In this document: positions 31,501 through 44,011 of the stretch, piece by piece | How positions within the stretch are numbered: the stretch's first letter is position 1 | Layout: every line of letters begins with the position of its first letter | NCBI GenBank assembly: GCA_051294375.1 | Contig: CM119271.1 | Coordinates: 2,060,677-2,124,676, forward strand | Reading direction: 5' to 3' | From: Paraspadella gotoi | Taxonomy: Eukaryota > Chaetognatha | DNA: 64,000 nucleotides | Notes under the pieces: model-generated | The model's database searches: none | What the model saw: only the letters and a program-made list of their open reading frames with translations | Told to the model about the DNA's origin: nothing | Translations under genes and position numbers: made by a program

Positions 31501-33260
31501 TAAAATTGTAGTTTTTTATCAGGAGCGCATTGACTAGAATCTGATTTAAATAATCCACAAAAACTCATGGCATCACAGGACGACATTGTTACTAAAAAAA
31601 AAAATACTTCATAAACTATTACCTGGGCTGTACAACAAACAACTTCCTTATTCCTGACACAGTCGATAAATTCGCTTGTATCTTTTGCGTTTCCGATGCG
31701 GAGATTTTGTGAGTTGAGACATTCAAACGTATCTGAGAATGATTATTGAAAATTACAAAACACTAACGATCTTCTTTATTAAAAACAAGATGAAATTCGG
31801 CACAAAAAAAAAAAAAAAAAAAAACTAAAATACAAAAAAGTTCAAGGAAATAACCAAATCTCGTTACACAAAAATCACAAAACAACGCAAAATAAAATCA
31901 CCGTCGTAAAGTTTCTTCTGCTGGTCGGCCAGATGACGAATAGGCACTAAAAATAAGCAGAGGAATTTTTTTCCCTCAATGGCAGCTTTCATGCAGTGGT
32001 ACTTGGTGATATATGCGGCAATGTGCGTCTTGCCTCCTCCTACGAAGAAACGCGTCGTATTTACAAGGATGATCTTTAGAAACCTAATTCACTTCTCTGT
32101 CGACCGACCTGTTTGTAAAACTATAATCGAGTTCTCTCCTCTAAGACCCGCTTCGGCCATGGACTTTTGGTAATATCTCAAACTCGTGAAAAGCTTGAGC
32201 TGTTCCTCGATCTTGTCGTGATCAATGTTACCGTCCTCCGTGGTGGGAAGTCGGCGAAAGACATCCTCGTCGATCTTTTCGCAAACAAATGACGATTCGT
32301 CTGACGTTGCTTCTTCCATCGTCGTCGACTCTTTCGAATCGACGATCAATTCCGAGACTTTCCCGTCCTTTAAAAAATAAGGGGGCGATTAGTATAACTA
32401 AAAATAATGGTCAATGAAAAATTGATTAAAACCTGGAAAAATGACGTCTCCTCGTCGGAGATTTTCTCGACATCATGATCTTCATCCGTCAAGTTGATCT
32501 CTTCGCCTTTGATGGAATCCGAAAGAGCCGCAACAGATAAGGAAGGATGCTCAAAGCTCCCGTCCGAACGAAGAATTTCCGGGTTGGCGACGGCGCCGTC
32601 CGCGTGTAGCTCATCGGCGGACATTTCCTCGTCGTCATAATCCTCTAAATGGGAAACGACGGTCGGTCGATTCCCCGCATTTTCCACGACGGTTTTCACT
32701 TCCGTTTCGTTTAAAGAAAAGTCAAGAGGCTTGAGAGTTTCTAATCGCTCGATATGATTAACTACCTCGCCAATTTCGGTGGCTTGAGAAGCCTGGATCG
32801 TCCCGAACGCTTGGCTCGAGGAAGGCGCGCGCGAGACGGACGACTCGTCATCCGATTCTGCGAAATGACTCGTCTGGGCGAGCGAAATATCGGAAGGCGC
32901 TGGGTTTTCAAATATATTCAAGTCTCGACCTCCCTGGGCCGTATATAAAGGCCACGTATCCACGGGATCCGCGTCGCCGGAAAAGGGCTCATTCCGTAAT
33001 CGAAGTCGATCCCCGTCGAAAAATTTGTCGATCAAATCGTTTCGGTGAACGTTTTCTAGAAAGTTTCCGAGGGAAGAGCAATCGTTCTCCGAGATAGAAC
33101 CGGTCTTGATGAGAAAGTCAAAAAATTGAAATGGCCTTTCGCATTGTTCCAAAACTCCTTTGGGAACTTTTGATGTAAATTTGATTTTTTCAAACTCTTC
33201 CTGTTTCAATTCCTCAGAGAGTTTTAACAGCGTGACTTTAAAATTGTCGTCTAAAGCCAT
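28552..33260 (-). CDS. RIG-I-like receptor A: DED + DECH helicase + C-terminal RNA-binding domain
   Basis: Cytosolic sensor of foreign RNA. Twelve exons: 33260-32433, 32367-32109, 32039-31902, 31732-31623, 31540-31385, 31316-31241, 31155-30773, 30696-30559, 30475-30286, 29594-29346, 29266-28894 and 28810-28552 (1052 residues). Residues ~1-85 form a death effector domain (LLKLSEELKQEEFEKIKF..., NVHRNDLIDKFF, i.e. RxDL), not a CARD. A Ser/Asp/Glu-rich linker of ~200 residues follows. Helicase motifs: QTGGGKT (I), IIMDECHHT (II), GLSASLG (III), LVATDIAQEGIDIPQCN (V) and QAVGRARK (VI). The inter-helicase insert and pincer-like exon end at LKEFSK. The C-terminal domain has the zinc pairs CAKC and CGHC, with GVEITFRRGTSYRGPQI, and ends in an acidic tail. 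It is the last copy of the tandem array. No promoter element could be identified. Confidence 0.92.
29875..30062. repeat. GA-rich low-complexity tract
   Basis: AGAGAGAG-rich sequence mixed with AAAGAAA, in the 690-bp intron between the ninth and tenth exons of RIG-I-like gene A. The Lys/Glu/Arg-rich open frame over it is an artefact of base composition. Confidence 0.75.
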
Positions 33261-34345
33261 GAGCGTCTAAATCACTCGCATCACAACCTATTGCAAAATA
33301 TCACAATCGACGAAAAATCTGAAAAATAAAAAAATATTTCTTTCTGCCTACATAAATTATAATACTACCTTAGGATAAGGTTATGCGTTAGGGGACAAAT
33401 TCCAGATTCACTTGAGTCGTCATCACGACGGAATGCTATTCAAAGAAACTTGGCAAAATTGAGATTGTTCAAAATAAACTCCACTAATAATAAGCGGGAA
33501 AGTTTGTGTAAAAAAAGGCGACGCCAATTGGAGACCATAGCGGTCCATTACTTGATTACGAGAATAAAAGAAAATGTCATCCCTCAAAGAAAATTAAATT
33601 TAAGATGACAAGACTAGAAATCTCCTATGAAATTAAATTCAATAGGGGCGGGGGTTCAAAACTTTAGTCTTGAAGTCTACTTTCAGGTAAAAAAGTTCGA
33701 TTTTAATGCTTTTATTGTAGCTATCAAAATTACAATATTACTATATAATTATATATATTTTTTTAATCAATCTTAACTTTTTTTGATAGATTCTGAAAAA
33801 GCATAAAAAGGTAAATAAAAAATGTAACTACAACTTTCAAAAATTCTTCTTTTCTTGGTAAAAATTAAGAAAAAGTAATAAAATTATCAAAATATAATAA
33901 TGATGATGATTATTAATAATAGTTTTTCATATTTTTCACCCACTTATGATCAAAATATCGAAAAAAGAATTATACTTTGTGAAGACAACTTTTTGCAAGC
34001 TACCTGAATCTGATTTTTAAAATAATAAAATAATAATAATAAAAACAATTTTTAGCCATTCCGATTTATAAATAAATTTTAAAAAAATAATATATAGGGT
34101 AAGGAGTAATATTAATATTTTTTGTCTTTTCAATTTTTTTAAAAAAATGGCTCAATTTTCGTTTGAGCAGTTGCTAAATTCAAATTTCATAACCACCTTA
34201 TTGAGTTAGGCTACCCCTAACAAGACGCAAGAGCCACTAAATAAACAAATGACCTCAGACCCAAACTGGAACTACCGACATTCGAATTAAAAATCCGCAA
34301 AGCGCATCAAAGGATCCCTAAATACAAAAGGGGCCAACGGAATCA
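33261..34345. other. Intergenic spacer between RIG-I-like genes A and B
   Basis: AT-rich, about 1.1 kb. It should contain the gene A promoter and the gene B 3' UTR. No coding sequence or mobile element was recognised. Confidence 0.6.
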
Positions 34346-37300
34346 TCAGAAAATGTCGTCGCCGTCTTCGTCGGAATCGAAATCGTCGTAGAGCTGACAT
34401 TTGTAGGATTCCGTCTTTACTTTAAAAGGCGCATGTTTCCACATGAACCTCGTTCTCGGAAGCGATCGTTTGCTTCTCCGATCAAAGTACTTGACGGCCG
34501 AAGCCTTGATGGATATTTGGGGGCCGCGGTACAAGAGACCCTTTTTGAATGTGATCTCGACCCCGATCTTGTTGTCCTTGCAAGAGTTGCAAAAGACCCT
34601 GGCTATTCTGTCGACTTCGCCGCCGTGATCGTCGTCGGACAAATCGTCAAACTCTTTTCTGTAAATCTTTTCCTCGAAATCATCGCCGACGAGCAGATGA
34701 TGATTGGTCTCGTTAATTTTAACGACCTCGACGGCGGGACAAATCGGCTCCTTGCAATGAGCGCAGACGATGTCGTAATCGGCCGCTTTTTCCAACCGCT
34801 TTTTCTTCTCTTCTCGCTTCTTCCTCTTCGTCACGTAGGCCTTTCTCTGTCGCTTCTCCATACTCAGCGTCCAATCGGAGAATTTCGGGCCGGAAGTTTT
34901 TTCCGCAAAAAGGGAGAGGGCATCATTCATGGCTTTGATGAGGTTTTGGTTCCGTAGCTCCCGTTGTTCTTCGGGGGATCCTTTAAATTTTTTTTTTAAT
35001 CATTATATTATGGCAACGGGGGACATGTTTGATGCCTGGGGTGTGAGGCATCTCCCGACAGCTGGCGCTCAGGGCTTTGGACCTGCAGTGACCACCCCAT
35101 GTCACTGGCGTGTTTATGCCGACACCATCACACTTTAACCAGCGTGACCGTGAGGGGATTGAACCCGGAACTCACGGTTGGTGAACGAGTACTTAGCAGT
35201 CCAAGCCAATGGGACGAGCTGAGTTTCACCAAGCTATACGGGGGGCGAATTTAGGATTCGCCACAATATCTGAAAAAATAACAGGATTTTTCATTTAGCG
35301 AACTTCCCCAAAATCTTACCGCTGATAACGAAAAGATAACACTGAGATCCTTCCCTCCGAGCTCGGCCCACTGCCTGCGTGGCGCCAATCTCGTCGCTCA
35401 CGTAGTGATATCTTATGACGACGTTGCATTGCGGGATGTCGATGCCTTCCTGGGCGATGTTGGTCGCGACCAGGAGATTGGCATCGCCACTGCGAAAACG
35501 GTCCAAGTGGGTCGTGACTTCGTGGTCGGACATCTCGGTCTTGCCGACCAAACGAACCGGATTGAGGACTGGAAAAAAAAATGTTAAACAATAAACATGA
35601 ACTAAAAATCTAAATTGTCATCCCAATGAAGTTGACATTTTTTCCACCTTCAGACAACTCCACGTCCGATTCGATGAAATCCATAATGGCCTTCGTCGTG
35701 AAACGTCGCTCCACGAGAAGAATCCCCCTCGTGTCGGGTTCGCGAAAAAGCTCCAGCAATTTTTCTTTCAGTTTCGCCAGAATCGGAGTCGGCTTTTCGT
35801 CGATTGACTGGGAAAAACTTTCGAATTTCCCTACATTCTGAAACGTAAATTTTGAAAATAGATGAAAGTTAAAACATGTAGCGGTAGTATTTCATACCCC
35901 GCTACTCGTCCGAAAATCAGCAGCGCCTATGGCGCCGGATGTAGCACGAGCTCCTCGCAACCCAAAGGACTCGGGCTCGCGGCCTGCTGATTCACAAAAG
36001 TAAAAGTGGGACGGGACGTGACGTCTAACCCACCTGTAGTGACGGACCACACACGGGAAGTTTTGGACCTTGTGTGCAACGACAGTGAACTGCTCGTGAC
36101 ATCGTCTTCCACAAACCCACATATGAGCAAAAGGCATTCTCTCATCGCCTCACCTGTCGCCAGAGGTCCTTGACGCGATTGATGTACTCAACGCTCGATT
36201 TCTCGTCCATCGCGTGAAACGGAAGTTTCTCGTTGACTTTAAGAAACTCGACGACGTCTCGACAGCGGAGAATTTTTAACAAAGAGAACGCCTTCGTAAA
36301 CAAAAGAAAGAAAAAAACTAAAAATAGTCATCGGCGCGGATAACAAATCGAGCAATTTACAACGAGTTTTACTCACCTTGCTAAACTCCATCAAGTAGCG
36401 AGCGGCTATATGTTTGTTTTGATCCGGATTCTCGGTCTCCTTCTCGACCATTCCGCCGATAGTGAGCAACGTTTCGTGCTCCCCGAGCTTAAGGTTCCGA
36501 ATATCGATGGGATCGTCGAGAAAGGACATCGCGTCCTCGACGAATCCGCGAAGGAGATTGTCGAAGAGGGCGTCGAATCTTTTTCCAACCCTAACGATCT
36601 CCTCCACACCCGGATCCGGACAATGATCTCGAAGATCCTCCCGCTCGGCCGCCGATCGAGGAAAAACGACCCTCGAGGCGTCGAGATTGTAGCACATGAG
36701 GCTCAATTGATTTAGGGCCTCAGTCGCTAAAGCTTTTCGTTCGTCGGATTTTGATTTGTCGCCTGGAAATGAGAAAAAATAGTATAAACATTAAGAGCAT
36801 GAATTTATTTTTCATCTACTAAAACGTACTACCTGCTCCTAAAGAAGCGGAGAGGCCAACGATTTGAGGAAGCCGTTGATTGTTAGGTCGATAAATGTCG
36901 TCGTTCACCTGAGAAAACAAGTTATATTTCGCGTCGGTATGTCCGTTTTTAGCATTTATAATTTTTCGAAAATCTTGCCTCTTCTTCGTTATCGAATTTC
37001 TTTAGGAGATATTGCTCCATGACTTTATTGTTCGGGTGTCCCCCGGAGGTATGGTGGCATTCATCCATGATAATTATGGAAACGTTGCGTAAATTAAAAT
37101 TGTAATCTTTGATTCGTAGAGCGTTGGCAAAAATCTGAATGTAAATTTGTAATAAATATTATGAAATTGGTGCAACCAAAACAAAAATTATCCGTTCATT
37201 TGATTAGAAGCTATTAATAAGCTATCTTGCCCCGGACTTTAGATAGGCTATGGTGGGTTAAGGCAACCTGCAATCGGCCAGTTAGTAAATATAAAAAAAA

Positions 37301-38650
37301 AAGAAAAAAGAAAAAAGTACTTGGGCTGTGCAGAAAACAACTTCGTTTTTTCTGACATTGTCCATAAATTCATCCGTGTCTTTAGCGATCCCGGTTCCCA
37401 GATTATGGGAGCTGAGACTTTGAAACGCATCTGCAAAAAAAAAAAAAAATATTAAAAAAGGGTCATGAGAAGATAATCGTGGAACCCCTACCATTCCAGT
37501 TTAATTTACCGTCATAAACCCTAAGCTGTTGCTCGGCCAAATGACGAATGGGCACCAAAAACAAGCAAAGAAACTTCTTTCCTTCCAAGGCTGCCTTAAC
37601 GCTGTGATACTTGGTAATGTACCCCGCGACGTGAGTTTTTCCTCCGCCTTATTAAAACCAAAATATATTTTATTTAATATTTTTAATATTAATCATCCCA
37701 CCGACCAACCTCGATCCTACAACACCTGTTTGTAATACGACGATACTATTCTCTCCTCTCAACCCTGGTTCCGCCAACAACTTCTGATAGTTCCGCAGGT
37801 TCGTGTTCAGTCTCAGCTGATTCAGAATTCGGTCGTGGTCGATCCCGAGGGTCGGAAGTTGTCGGAACACTTCCTCGTCGAAAACGCCGGGCGGAGCCGC
37901 GATTCGATTCGAGGAGCGGCGAAGGAGGGACACGTCGGGCCCGGCGCTCGAACGGTTCGACGAGGAGGATTCGGACGAAGCGCCGTCGACCTTCAGCGAG
38001 GACAACTCGACGGATAGTTCGAGGCGAACATCGATCGCCGGCGTCGGAGGATGAACCCAATCGACGCCTCTGTCCGATCTAACGACAGCGCCGTCCGATC
38101 TAACGGTGGCGCCGTCTGATCGAAACTCCTCGGAAGCGGTAGATGTTTCTCGCGTATCTACAATCCGTTTGATCTCTGTTTCGTCGGACTCGTCATAATC
38201 AAATTGCAGGCGATGACTAGAAACATCGCCAAGCGACAGAGAGGCCTGCGAAACCGACGAAGCGAGGGGGACATCTCGGGAAGGAGACCCCGTTTGTCCG
38301 GCAAGAGGGTCGGAAGGTGCGGGGTTTTCAAATACATCAAAGCCTTGATATAATAACGCGCCAGCGCAGGGAGGTTCATTGTTGAGACGGAGTTTGTCCC
38401 CTTCGAAAAATCTGTCGACCAAATCGAGTCGGTGAACGTTATTGAGCGCTTGGCGAATGACGGAGCAATCGTGCTCAGTGATGGAGCCATCCTTGATAAG
38501 AAAATTAAATAATTCGAAAGGCTTTTTGAATTGTTCCAACTTTCCAGTGGGAACATGTTTTTGAATCAAAAACTTGATTTCTTTAAACTGTTCATCAGTC
38601 AACTCCTCTGATATTTTGAGCAAAGTTACGAAAATTCCATCCAGAGCCAT
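34346..38650 (-). CDS. RIG-I-like receptor B: DED + DECH helicase + C-terminal RNA-binding domain
   Basis: Paralogue of gene A. Ten exons: 38650-37726, 37647-37510, 37430-37321, 37134-36979, 36908-36833, 36762-36377, 36291-36154, 35837-35648, 35568-35320 and 34980-34346 (1000 residues). The DED is at residues ~1-85 (TLLKISEELTDEQFKEIKFL, NVHRLDLVDRFF with RxDL). The first exon runs uninterrupted to the Walker A region, and the last exon carries the whole C-terminal domain, so two introns present in A and C are absent here. Motifs: QTGGGKT, IIMDECHHT, GLSASLGA, LVATNIAQEGIDIPQCN (Asn where A and C have Asp) and QAVGRARR. Zinc pairs are CAHC and CNSC, and the protein ends DDFDSDEDGDDIF. The intron after exon 4 begins GC. 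SINEs sit in the introns at 35008-35275 and 35885-36146. Confidence 0.92.
35008..35275 (-). repeat. tRNA-derived SINE, in RIG-I-like gene B intron
   Basis: On the minus strand a tRNA-like head (B box GGGTTCAATCCCC) is followed by a body ending GTTGCCATA. The body shares blocks with the copies at 54651-55690 (GGCATCTC, CAGTGAC, TGTCACTGGCGTG). It is inserted in gene orientation between the helicase motif VI exon and the C-terminal domain exon. Confidence 0.75.
35885..36146 (+). repeat. Second tRNA-derived SINE family, copy 1
   Basis: Shares with 60536-60712 the string CAACCCAAAGG followed by a B-box-like GC-rich segment and the body motif GGGACGGG..G....TAACCC.CCTGTA. It lies in the intron between the seventh and eighth exons of RIG-I-like gene B, opposite to gene orientation. 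Confidence 0.6.
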
Positions 38651-38913
38651 GAGCTACTAAATTCATCCCTTCAAAGCCATAAATATTTACAGCCGAAAAC
38701 GAAGCTGTGAATACTGATCAACAAACAAAAAAAAAGAATTTGTTTCACCCAGTAAATAGCAGTAAAAACTCTTTAGACAAGGAAATAATCCCTGCAAATT
38801 ATCACACTGAACATCACAGAAAGATGTCCCAAAGACGTTTATATTTAAAAAAAAGTACATTAATACTAATTAATATAACCAAACTTTACAAGTTTCAAAA
38901 GGCGAAGAAAACA

Positions 38914-41900
38914 CTAATCCTCATCGGAATCGCTAAGTTCCGGCGGTTTGATCCTGAAAGACTCCGTCTCGATTCGAAACGGGGCTTTGTCCCACGCGAA
39001 ATAGGACTTGGGTTCGGCACGACCTCCTTCCTTTCTGTACTTGACGCTTCTGGCCGCGATACAAATCTGAGGTCCTCGGAATCTGATGCCTTTGTTGTAT
39101 GCAATTTCGACTCCGACTTTCTTCGTCTTGCATTCGCCGCAATAAATTCTGATGAAGAATGATTGTATAGTTTAAAATTCTACAAGAATCCAGGTCCACA
39201 AAAAACTTTCCTAACGCGTACCCTTCGTCTCCCGGTGGCCTGTAAATCCTATCTTCAATCGCTTCTTTGTCCCTGACAAGATGGTTGCTGGTCTCCTCGA
39301 TCTTGACTATCTCATCCGCGCCGCACAATGGATGGTGACACCCGGCGCAGACAATCCAGTAATCGTCAGGGTCGTTTTTTGCTCTCGAGCTCTTGCATTT
39401 CTTTTTGCCAGACGCGTGTTCTTGTGTCTCTAAAACCTTCTTCTTCCATTTCGTAGTGTCGTCGTTTTTACATATTTTGGCGTATTGAACCAAAGCGTCC
39501 TTCATAGCCACTATTAATCGACGATTGTGTTCTTCGTGTTTTTGCTCGGGAGATCCTGAAAGAGTGTAACCAAGGATTACAAATCATGTCAATTCTCTAA
39601 CAGATTAAACCACAAACCCCTCGTTCACCTTGAATAACCAGTAAATAACACTGAGAATCTTCCTTCCTCGCTCTACCGACCGCCTGCGTGGCTCCAATCT
39701 CGTTGCTGACGAAATGATAACGAATGACGAAGTTGCATTGCGGAATGTCGATTCCTTCTTGAGCAATGTCCGTCGCCACCAACAAATTGCATTCTCCTCT
39801 ACGGAATCGTTCCAGGTTTGTCAGTCCAACGTGATCCGACATTTCCGTTTGACCCACGAAACGACAGGGGCGAATCACTGAGAGAAATGTTTCGTATTTG
39901 GCATCGAATAATAACGTCGTCCGCGCCGAACCAAAACTAGAATCTAGAACCTTTGGACAATTCCTCATCTCGCGCCACAAATTCTTCGATAGCTTCGGTA
40001 GAGAAGCGTTGTTGAATGAGAATAATCCCGCGGGATTCCGGAAGAGAGAATAAATGTATCAATAGCTCTTTAAGCTTCTTCAATATGGGATTTAAAGTTG
40101 CATCCACAGACTTGGCATTTGTCCGCAAATCCGGAAGATTCTGTGAAAAAAAAAATATTACGCTTAAAACTATTTATATTTTCCAAAGCTAGTAACGGAA
40201 TAAGCTGTCGTAAAACCAGGAAACGCGTTAAAAGTAATTATTTTAACCTTTTCCCATAGGCCTTTCACGTGATTAATATACTCTTTGTTCGATATCGTCT
40301 CTTGATGATTGGGAGAAAAAGGAAGATCTTTGTTGTTTTCCAGAAACTGAACCACGTCCCAGCATCGCAGAATTTTTAAATGCGAAAAAGCCTGTTCGAA
40401 TCGATAAGGAATAACATAAATAAATTAAATTGTATTCATCGGTAATTTTGACAAAGTTGCCTTGCCTTGCTAAACTCCTTGAGATAGTCGGCGGCGATTT
40501 TTCTCTGCTTATCATCGGCTTCAATTTCTCTCTCGATAATTTTGTCGATCTGCTTCAAGCCTTCGTCGTCGCCGAGGGAGATCGTCTTCACGTCGACGAC
40601 GGGCTCTTCGAAAAATCCCAGGGCCTCCGTGACGAAGCGATGCAGGCATCGGTAGAAATCCTGGTTGGGTCTCGTTATGACGGGAATGATTTCCTCCTCG
40701 GCCTGATCGTGACAGTGTTTACTGAGGCTGGCTTTTTCCGCCTCCGTTCGCGGGAAGACCACGATGGAACTGTCCAGATTTGCGCAAATGAGCAGCAGCT
40801 GTTGGAAAGCTTGTTTCGACAAGTCTTCTCGTTCTTCCGACTTGGTTTTGTCGCCTGGATGGAGAATGTCAATTTTTTTTCTCCTTGTAATTCGCTTTTT
40901 TAAAAATTCTTTTATTTACAAATCATACCAGCTCCTAACGAGGCAGAAAGTCCAATTATCTGAGGAAGATCCCGAACTCTTTTTCCACCCTGGACATAGA
41001 CGGGACTGATTGAAAAATTGGGAGGACTTTTCTGGGATCGCGGCCAATCTCGAAAATTTTACCTTTTTGTCATTCATATAATGGGCCATGGCCCGCTGGT
41101 TGGGATGCCCTCCTGAAGTGTGATGACATTCATCCATGATAATCAAAGACAGTTTGCTCATGTCAATCCTTTTATCATTGAGAGCATTAACCAAAATCTA
41201 ATTAAGTTATTCGCAAAATAATTAATCAGAATTGAATCTAAAGACGCAAAAAACTTTAAAATACCTGCGCCGTGCAAAATACCACTTCTTTGTTTCTCCC
41301 TTCCTTTTGTATATTCATTAATTCATCAGTATCTTTCGCAATACTAGTCCCAAAGCCTTGAAACGCTTCTGAGTAAACAAACGGCACAATGTTCATTGTT
41401 CAAAACAGGATAATTGGTTTCTTTCTACGATCAAGCATTACTCTAAAATGTACCTTGGTAAACCCTCTGCTGTTGTCCGGCCAAATGACGAATGGGAACC
41501 AAAAAAAGGCACAGAAATGATTTCCTATCAACAACTGCCTTCATGCTGTGATACCTCGTGATGTAGGCGGCAATGTGAGTCTTTCCCCCACCTAATATTC
41601 AATATATTAAGTTTAAGATTTATTCCCAAATTAAAAAAACAAAAACAATAACCAACCACAACGTCGCTACCGGTTTGCAAGACGACGATGCTATTCTCCC
41701 CTCTGAGACCCGGCTCCGCCATTGACTTTTGGTAATCCCTCATTTCCGCCGAAAACTTCAATTGCTTGAGAATTCGATCGTGATCGATCCGGCCGTCGTC
41801 GAGCGTCGGCAGTTTTCGAAACACGTTTTCGTCGATGGCGAAGTCAGGACTGCTTGGGTCGGCGTCGGAAGCTGCGTCGGACTCATATTTTTTCGTTCCA

Positions 41901-42809
41901 GTGATCTCAAATTCACTCGGCCCTGCATTCGTAAAAACCGCTGAATCCTGAAGCAGATTAACAGAGTTTTAATACTTTCGACATTTCTTAAAACGTCTTT
42001 AAAAAAAACCGCACCCGAGGGCAGGCTCCGAGATTATCCAAAGAGACTTCAACCGCGTTGGCCAAGACGACCCCGCCGTCCGCTTTAACCTCTTCGGCGG
42101 CTGGAGGGACTCTTCGCGGTCCCGCGCTGTCAGAAAAGACCTCTCTTCCGGCATCAATGTCCGAAAGGATAGCCGGTCGAGCGTCCGCGGAATCCGCGAC
42201 ACGTTTGACCTCCGTGTCCGACGATTCAAAGTCGATCGGCTTCAGAGTTTCCATTCGCAGATCATAAGGAAGCTCGTCGACGGAATTCGGCGGAGCGCTT
42301 CCCTCGGAGACGCTCGTCGCGGCATGAGAGATAGAAGATGCCAGTGGAGCGGTTGAAGATGCCGCTCGCGAGACGGACGAACCCGCTCGAGAGACGGTCG
42401 ACGCTGGCTGCGTGGGTTCGGTGGAGGGAAAGACTCGTACGGGGCTTTGAAACATGTCGCATGGTTCTTCAGTGGGATAGAAGTCTCCGCAATCCTGCGG
42501 CATCGTCTCGCCGAAAGAGCAGTCGTCGTTGAGTCTCAACCTGTTGCCGTTGAAGAATTTCGAGACCAAATCGTTTCGACCCACGTGACGGAGAGCATCA
42601 CGCAACGCCGAATAGTCTTCATATTTAATTACTTCGTTCTCCTTTAACAACTTAAACAATGCTTTCGCGTCTAAACATTTTTCCATCTGACGATCCCCAA
42701 GTTGATCTTGGAACAAAAACTTTACGCCTTCGAAATCTTCTTGAGTTACCTCCTTGGAAAGGCTATACAATTTAACTAAGTTAGGGTTTAGGTTGAAGGA
42801 AGCAGCCAT
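38914..42809 (-). CDS. RIG-I-like receptor C: DED + DECH helicase + C-terminal RNA-binding domain
   Basis: Third intact paralogue. Twelve exons: 42809-42015, 41947-41671, 41591-41454, 41368-41265, 41197-41063, 40989-40929, 40854-40466, 40391-40248, 40140-39951, 39877-39629, 39555-39222 and 39148-38914 (1016 residues). The DED spans residues ~8-90 (LYSLSKEVTQEDFEGVKFLF, HVGRNDLVSKFF with RxDL). The linker is Ser-rich (SRAGSSVSRAASS) and acidic. Motifs: QTGGGKT, IIMDECHHT, IGLSASLGA, LVATDIAQEGIDIPQCN and QAVGRARK. The C-terminal domain has zinc pairs CAGC and CGEC, with GVEIAYNKGIRFRGPQI, and ends SDSDED. The intron after exon 7 starts GC (AGCAAG|GCAAGG), where gene A has GT at the matching site. 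Only about 260 bp separate its stop from the gene B start codon. Confidence 0.92.
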
Positions 42810-43539
42810 GCTTTTTTCCGATTTCCGTTTTACATTATTAATAAAATTATCACATATGACATTTCTGAAAAGTACCGTGAATTAAGGTAAAATAACAGAA
42901 AAAAATTAAAACAATATTTAAAAAAAAATCTTTTGTCAAAGTACAAAAATAATACATGTGTAAATAAATAAATATGACAATAAGATTATTTAAAGAACAC
43001 AATATAGAAAAACATGAGTGCAGTTAGTATAATAAATTTTTAAAATCATATTAATTAGACAATTGCTGGATCGTTAAAAAAAAGAACTTTGTTTGGATCT
43101 AATAAATTCCCCTTTTCCCTACGAAGAAAAAATTCTAAGTCCCGTTATCAAAAAATCCAATCCCATTTCCATTGAGTAAAATTTTAAATTGGAGTATGTA
43201 TGTAACTTTCTGAAGTAAAAATGACTTTTCTTTTTAAAACTAAATATCTATTAATACATGCATACCATCTATTGTTAGGAAATCAGCACAAAATATATTA
43301 CTATGTGGCGGTATATTCACACCGCCTCAACTAGCTAAATATATATGTTCAATGTGATAACTTAAACCATAATTTTTAAATTTAATGTTAAGATCATTAA
43401 CACGACTTCCTAATTTTATTTCCAAATTTTTTTTTTTTTTTTTTTTCTGAAAAGAAAACAGAGCAAACAAATAATTGCGGGAATGGTTGCAAAAATATCT
43501 TATGTCAACAATAAACGAGAACAAATAAGGGGAAGATAA
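42810..43539. other. Spacer upstream of RIG-I-like gene C
   Basis: AT-rich. The only recognisable element is a 26-bp match at about 43304-43329 (TATATTCACACCGCCTCA core) to the sequence that precedes two SINE copies at 54943 and 55437. It should include the gene C promoter. Confidence 0.5.
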
Positions 43540-44011
43540 AAATGAAAAAGAAGAAGAGATCGGGAGACAAAGTCAAGCAACTCCGTCCACATGAGACGGC
43601 AACTCAATCACGGGACTTCGGGAAGCGAGCAGGTCCCCGTTCTCGCGCTGAAGGCAGACAAAGTCTCTCAAAAAAGTGCTTAGACGTTTTGCCGATATCT
43701 AAGCCTGCATTCGTTGCTAGGAGTTTGGCGAAATCTTTTAAGTTTGAGAAAGCATCCAGGTCCCATGCCCCGAAGGTAGTAACAACCAGAGGGATGAAGC
43801 CAACGTCGGCCGGCAGTTTGCCTTCGTACTTAGCATGTTTGGCCTGGCGAGCTCGTTCCAGGGCATAGGTGGGGTTGAGGACGGTATGACCAAAACAGTC
43901 CTGGCGAAGGGGAGAGGTGACAGTAACATCAAAGGCTGTGGTGGTCTTGTTCCGACATCTTTTCCAACCACGGATTGTGAAATCCCCAGGTCTAGAGGCA
44001 TCATCCGCCAT
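43540..44011 (-). mobile_element. Retroelement-derived fragment (LINE-like pol C-terminal region)
   Basis: A minus-strand frame (44011-43604) has RGWKRCRNKTTTAFDVTV, YALERARQAKHAKYEG, VGFIPLVVTTFGAWD and LATNAGLDIGKTSKHFF. This pattern is familiar from the C-terminal parts of animal retroelement polyproteins, where it lies after the reverse transcriptase. No reverse transcriptase domain is present here. It abuts the truncated DED copy, so it probably marks the breakpoint. Confidence 0.6.

Noticed and set aside
30191-36715. Separate small genes on the + strand across the RIG-I-like helicase exons
   Set aside because: The + strand frames (for example 30774-31460 and 36410-36715) are antisense shadows of conserved exons with no independent support.
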